Below are positions 23,326-25,741 of a stretch of 25,741 bases of DNA, one piece after another (position 1 is the stretch's first letter; each line of letters opens with the position of its first letter). The position numbers and the translations under genes were made by a program. Where the stretch lies: positions 1 to 25,741 of the forward strand of contig PLXC01000077.1 in the NCBI GenBank assembly GCA_003151275.1, in the 5' to 3' direction. The stretch is from Candidatus Melainabacteria bacterium. GTDB taxonomy: Bacteria > Cyanobacteriota > Vampirovibrionia > Obscuribacterales > Obscuribacteraceae. The notes under the pieces were generated by a model that was given only the letters and a program-made list of their open reading frames with translations, ran no database searches and was not told where the DNA came from.

Positions 23326-24933
23326 ATGATAATAGTCAACGAAGTATCGAAGGGATTTGGCACGCGAACATTGTTCGACAATGTCTCGGTGAAATTTAGT
23401 CCGGGTAATAGATACGGTCTAACCGGTCCAAATGGTGCCGGTAAGTCTACCTTCATGAAGATCCTGACTGGACAAGTCGAGCCGTCAAACAGAGGTACAG
23501 TCAGCCGTCCTAAGAAAGTGGGCGTGTTGAAGCAGAACCAATTTGCCTATGACGATGAGCGCATTATCGATACCGTTGTGATGGGTAATGAAACTTTGTG
23601 GGAGGCGATGAAAGAACGCGATGCCTTGTGCGAAGTTACTGAGTTGACTATTGACCAAATGAATCGACTGGGTGAGCTTGAATCAGTCATTGCCGACGAA
23701 GATGGTTACACGGCAGAGTTCAAAGCTGGTGAAATACTGCGCGGCATCGGCATCCCTGATGACCAGCACGAAAGTATGATGAACACTCTGGCGACGGACT
23801 ATAAGTTTCGAGTCTTGCTCGCGCAGGCGCTGTTCGGTGGACCTGAAGCGCTGCTGCTGGACGAGCCCACGAACCATTTGGATTTGGAATCAATTCACTG
23901 GTTGGAAGATTTTTTGTATGGATATGAAGGCATCTTGATCGTCATTTCACACGATCGACATTTTCTCAATTCTGTTTGCACTCACATTGCAGACATCGAT
24001 TACGACACGATCATCAACTATCCAGGCAACTATGACGACATGGTCGAGCACAAAATGCAGGCTCGTCAAACAGTTGAATCGGATAACAAAGACAAAGCGA
24101 AAAAGATTTTGCAGTTGCAGGAATTCGTGGCGAGATTCGCTGCTGGTCAACGATCCAGCCAAGTGCAATCTCGAAAGAAAGAAATTCAACGCCTCGCTCC
24201 GCAAGAACTGAAACGTTCAAATATTCAACGGCCATTCATTCGTTTCGAACAAGAAAAACCGATTGGACGAGAAGTGTTATCCGTTCGTGGATTGACCAAA
24301 GGCTTTGATGGCAAGACTCTCTTCAAGGATGTTGAACTAGATATATTCCGTGGCGAAAAGATCGCCATCATCGGCTCAAACGGAGTTGGCAAAACTACCT
24401 TACTTCGTTGTTTGATCGGCGAAATTCAAGCGGATGCTGGAACTCTCAAATGGGGCGATAGCGCCACTTGGAGCTATTATCCGCAAGATTATCACGATGA
24501 AATCAAGCCCGGTTCAACGGCGCTCGATTGGTTGATGCAGTACATGAAGGATGAAGGACACCAGGTTGTGCGCGGTCTGTTGGGGCGCATGCTTTTCTCT
24601 GGCGATGAGAGTCTCAAAGCGACTGAAGCGCTGTCTGGAGGAGAAGCTGCACGCCTTTTGATGGCGCGCATGATGATGCAGAAGAATCCAATCCTTGTCT
24701 TTGACGAACCGACAAACCACTTGGATCTCGAAGCTGTATCAGCCCTGGCTGAGGGACTTTCCACTTTCCCGGGCACTGTCTTTGTGGTCACGCACGATCG
24801 TGACTTGATCTCAGACGTAGCGACAAGAGTTTTGTCATTCACTAATGAGGGACTGATCAACTTCCTTGGCACATACGATGAGTACTTGCAAAGTCACAAA
24901 TTCAAAGAACCAGCCAAAAAGGGCAAGTGGTGA
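23326..24933 (+). CDS. ybiT: ABC-F family ATPase, YbiT type
   Basis: A cytoplasmic duplicated ATPase without membrane segments; ABC-F proteins act on the ribosome. NBD1 has Walker A GPNGAGKST (about 34-42) and Walker B LLLDEPTNHLD, but its signature is degenerate (NTLATDYKFRVLLAQALF instead of LSGG), which is characteristic of YbiT. NBD2 has GSNGVGKTT, the intact ALSGGEAARLL and VFDEPTNHLD. The inter-domain linker includes NIQRPFIRFEQEKP, as in YbiT. About 535 residues matches E. coli YbiT (530). The frame is open from ATG 23275, but those 17 extra codons are made of the terminator hairpin and its U-tract, and the family begins at MIIVNEVSKGFG, so I chose 23326. No strong ribosome-binding site supports either start. 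The receiver gene follows 20 nt downstream. Confidence 0.93.
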   Translation: MIIVNEVSKGFGTRTLFDNVSVKFSPGNRYGLTGPNGAGKSTFMKILTGQVEPSNRGTVSRPKKVGVLKQNQFAYDDERIIDTVVMGNETLWEAMKERDALCEVTELTIDQMNRLGELESVIADEDGYTAEFKAGEILRGIGIPDDQHESMMNTLATDYKFRVLLAQALFGGPEALLLDEPTNHLDLESIHWLEDFLYGYEGILIVISHDRHFLNSVCTHIADIDYDTIINYPGNYDDMVEHKMQARQTVESDNKDKAKKILQLQEFVARFAAGQRSSQVQSRKKEIQRLAPQELKRSNIQRPFIRFEQEKPIGREVLSVRGLTKGFDGKTLFKDVELDIFRGEKIAIIGSNGVGKTTLLRCLIGEIQADAGTLKWGDSATWSYYPQDYHDEIKPGSTALDWLMQYMKDEGHQVVRGLLGRMLFSGDESLKATEALSGGEAARLLMARMMMQKNPILVFDEPTNHLDLEAVSALAEGLSTFPGTVFVVTHDRDLISDVATRVLSFTNEGLINFLGTYDEYLQSHKFKEPAKKGKW

Positions 24934-24953
24934 CGTCCTAAGGAAGGTGGCAA

Positions 24954-25556
24954 TTGTCGAACCAGAGTCTAATCCGAGTTTTATCAGTTGACTGCAATGA
25001 TGAAAGCAGGCTTGCACTGCAGGCATTCTTGACTAAAATTCCGGAATTAGTACTTGCTGCTCATGCCAGCAGTGCATCGGAGGCGTTGAGCCTGCTCAAG
25101 GACACAAACATTGACGTAACGTTAGTTGATTTGGGCGTGCCTGAGTTAGACGGCATCGCGCTAACCAAGCAGATCAGGCAATCACATCCAAACGTAAGGG
25201 TGCTGGTGTTCACCGCTAGTGACAGACCGGACGATATTTTTGCCGCGATGGACGCGGGTGCAGATGGTTACGTGCTTAAGGGAAATCTTTCCAAAGCTCT
25301 CGAAATGGCGATCAGAAGCGTCAGACTTGGAGCAGTCTGGCTTGATCCAGGCATTGCGAAGCAGGTTTTGCAAGCCATAGAAACGGCCCCGAGCACATCG
25401 CGAGTCCTGCAGACCGGGCTGATGAGATTGCCATTGTTGCCCGACGAGGAGTCACTTCTGAGTGAAGTAGCGGCGAGCAGTTGCACAGACGGTGTCTGCT
25501 TGGTCGATCCTTCGTTCCTCAAGAAACTGCGTCGATTCTCGTCTGCATCTGCTTAA
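24954..25556 (+). CDS. Orphan response-regulator receiver protein without HTH output
   Basis: Residues about 7-125 form a CheY-like receiver of the NarL/LuxR type: phospho-acceptor Asp59 in VTLVDLGVPELDG, the switch Thr87 in VLVFTAS, and Lys109 in DGYVLKGNL. The acidic pocket is unusual, reading VDCND rather than the normal VDD, so Mg2+ binding and phosphorylation may be altered. The C-terminal 75 residues are not a LuxR HTH; they are a short unknown segment (LLPDEESLLSEVAASSCTDG). The start is TTG 24954, supported by AAGGAAGGTGG just upstream. No histidine kinase is adjacent. It lies 20 nt after the ABC-F gene and is presumably co-transcribed with it. Confidence 0.88.
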   Translation: MSNQSLIRVLSVDCNDESRLALQAFLTKIPELVLAAHASSASEALSLLKDTNIDVTLVDLGVPELDGIALTKQIRQSHPNVRVLVFTASDRPDDIFAAMDAGADGYVLKGNLSKALEMAIRSVRLGAVWLDPGIAKQVLQAIETAPSTSRVLQTGLMRLPLLPDEESLLSEVAASSCTDGVCLVDPSFLKKLRRFSSASA

Positions 25557-25570
25557 TCCTTGATGAGATA

Positions 25571-25741
25571 TTATCGCTGCGATTCGTACGTTATTTGAGC
25601 TAGTATTCCTGTCGGAAAGGCCTGCTGTTCGAGCGTACTTGCGAAATACCGTTTGACCCTTGTCTGCTTTAGCGTCAGTTCTGATTTTTTTAGATTGCTC
25701 AACTGCTCTACGAAAGCCGGCCTCATTTTTGCAAGCAATTC
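25571..25741 (-). CDS. Possible C-terminus of an unknown protein (cut by window edge)
   Basis: The minus strand is open from the window edge for 56 codons, reading ELLAKMRPAFVEQLSNLKKS, then TRVKRYFASTLEQQAFPTG and ending ITYESQR. The stop falls 14 nt from the end of the convergent receiver gene, a natural layout. The composition (amphipathic, K/Q/L) looks protein-like, but a second minus-strand frame is also open here, so the call is tentative and no family is recognised. Confidence 0.35.
   Translation of the reverse strand, partial: ELLAKMRPAFVEQLSNLKKSELTLKQTRVKRYFASTLEQQAFPTGILAQITYESQR

Noticed and set aside
25571..25741. Second open minus-strand frame at the right edge, running on over the receiver gene
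   Set aside because: It overlaps a well-supported gene on the other strand for over a hundred bases; the frame that stops at 25571 is the better candidate.
1..25741. Search for CRISPR arrays, insertion sequences, integrases, rRNA and tRNA
   Set aside because: No spaced direct-repeat array, transposase motif, terminal inverted repeat pair or tRNA T-loop pattern in a foldable context was seen.

Overview
The window is a gene-dense stretch of bacterial chromosome with about 22 protein genes on both strands in short operons. There is no rRNA, tRNA, CRISPR array, transposase, integrase or phage gene that I can see. Base composition looks moderate throughout. I read by eye four copies of the octamer GCGATCGC (HIP1, the highly iterated palindrome of cyanobacteria) where about 0.4 would be expected by chance. 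There are several exported or membrane proteins of unknown function, a LuxR-like receiver without its HTH, and no photosynthesis genes. This fits a non-photosynthetic cyanobacterial relative (Vampirovibrionia/Melainabacteria, for example Obscuribacterales), but that assignment is inference, not proof.

Layout. 1-4.6 kb: the N-terminus of a patatin-like phospholipase cut by the window edge, then an EmrA/EmrB-type drug efflux pair divergent from its probable TetR repressor. The control region has a near-consensus sigma70 promoter with a 6-2-6 palindromic operator at the expected transcription start. A small unknown gene follows tetR. 4.7-7.9 kb: a probable minus-strand operon of an exported protein with a pseudopilin-like C-terminus, an exported TPR protein, phosphate acetyltransferase (pta) and a membrane-anchored thioredoxin with an N-terminal zinc ribbon. 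8-11.7 kb: CorA-type metal channel, a DUF1643 protein, and a 661-residue protein of unknown function. 11.8-14.1 kb: pyrG (CTP synthase) and gatC on the minus strand, separated by about 300 bp that holds two copies of a structured repeat with a compensatory base-pair change. 14.2-19.7 kb: Na+/Ca2+-exchanger-like protein, an AI-2E-family permease with a repetitive charged tail in an operon with a 3-hydroxyacyl-CoA dehydrogenase, and an APC amino-acid permease. 20-25.7 kb: a small exported protein, a CocE/NonD-type serine hydrolase with an in-frame 7 x 6-residue repeat insertion, a YbiT-type ABC-F ATPase followed directly by an orphan receiver protein, and the probable C-terminus of one more gene at the right edge.

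Most notable regions. (1) The roughly 390-bp space before the ABC-F gene carries a duplicated promoter-like motif, a small ORF, and a textbook intrinsic terminator just ahead of the most likely start codon. This would fit either a non-coding RNA or transcription attenuation of the ABC-F gene. (2) The leader of the hydrolase gene has a long GAAA-capped hairpin, a 12-bp inverted repeat and a 21-codon ORF overlapping the gene start. (3) The gatC-pyrG spacer holds the covarying hairpin repeat. (4) Two proteins carry short in-frame tandem repeats not expected for their families.
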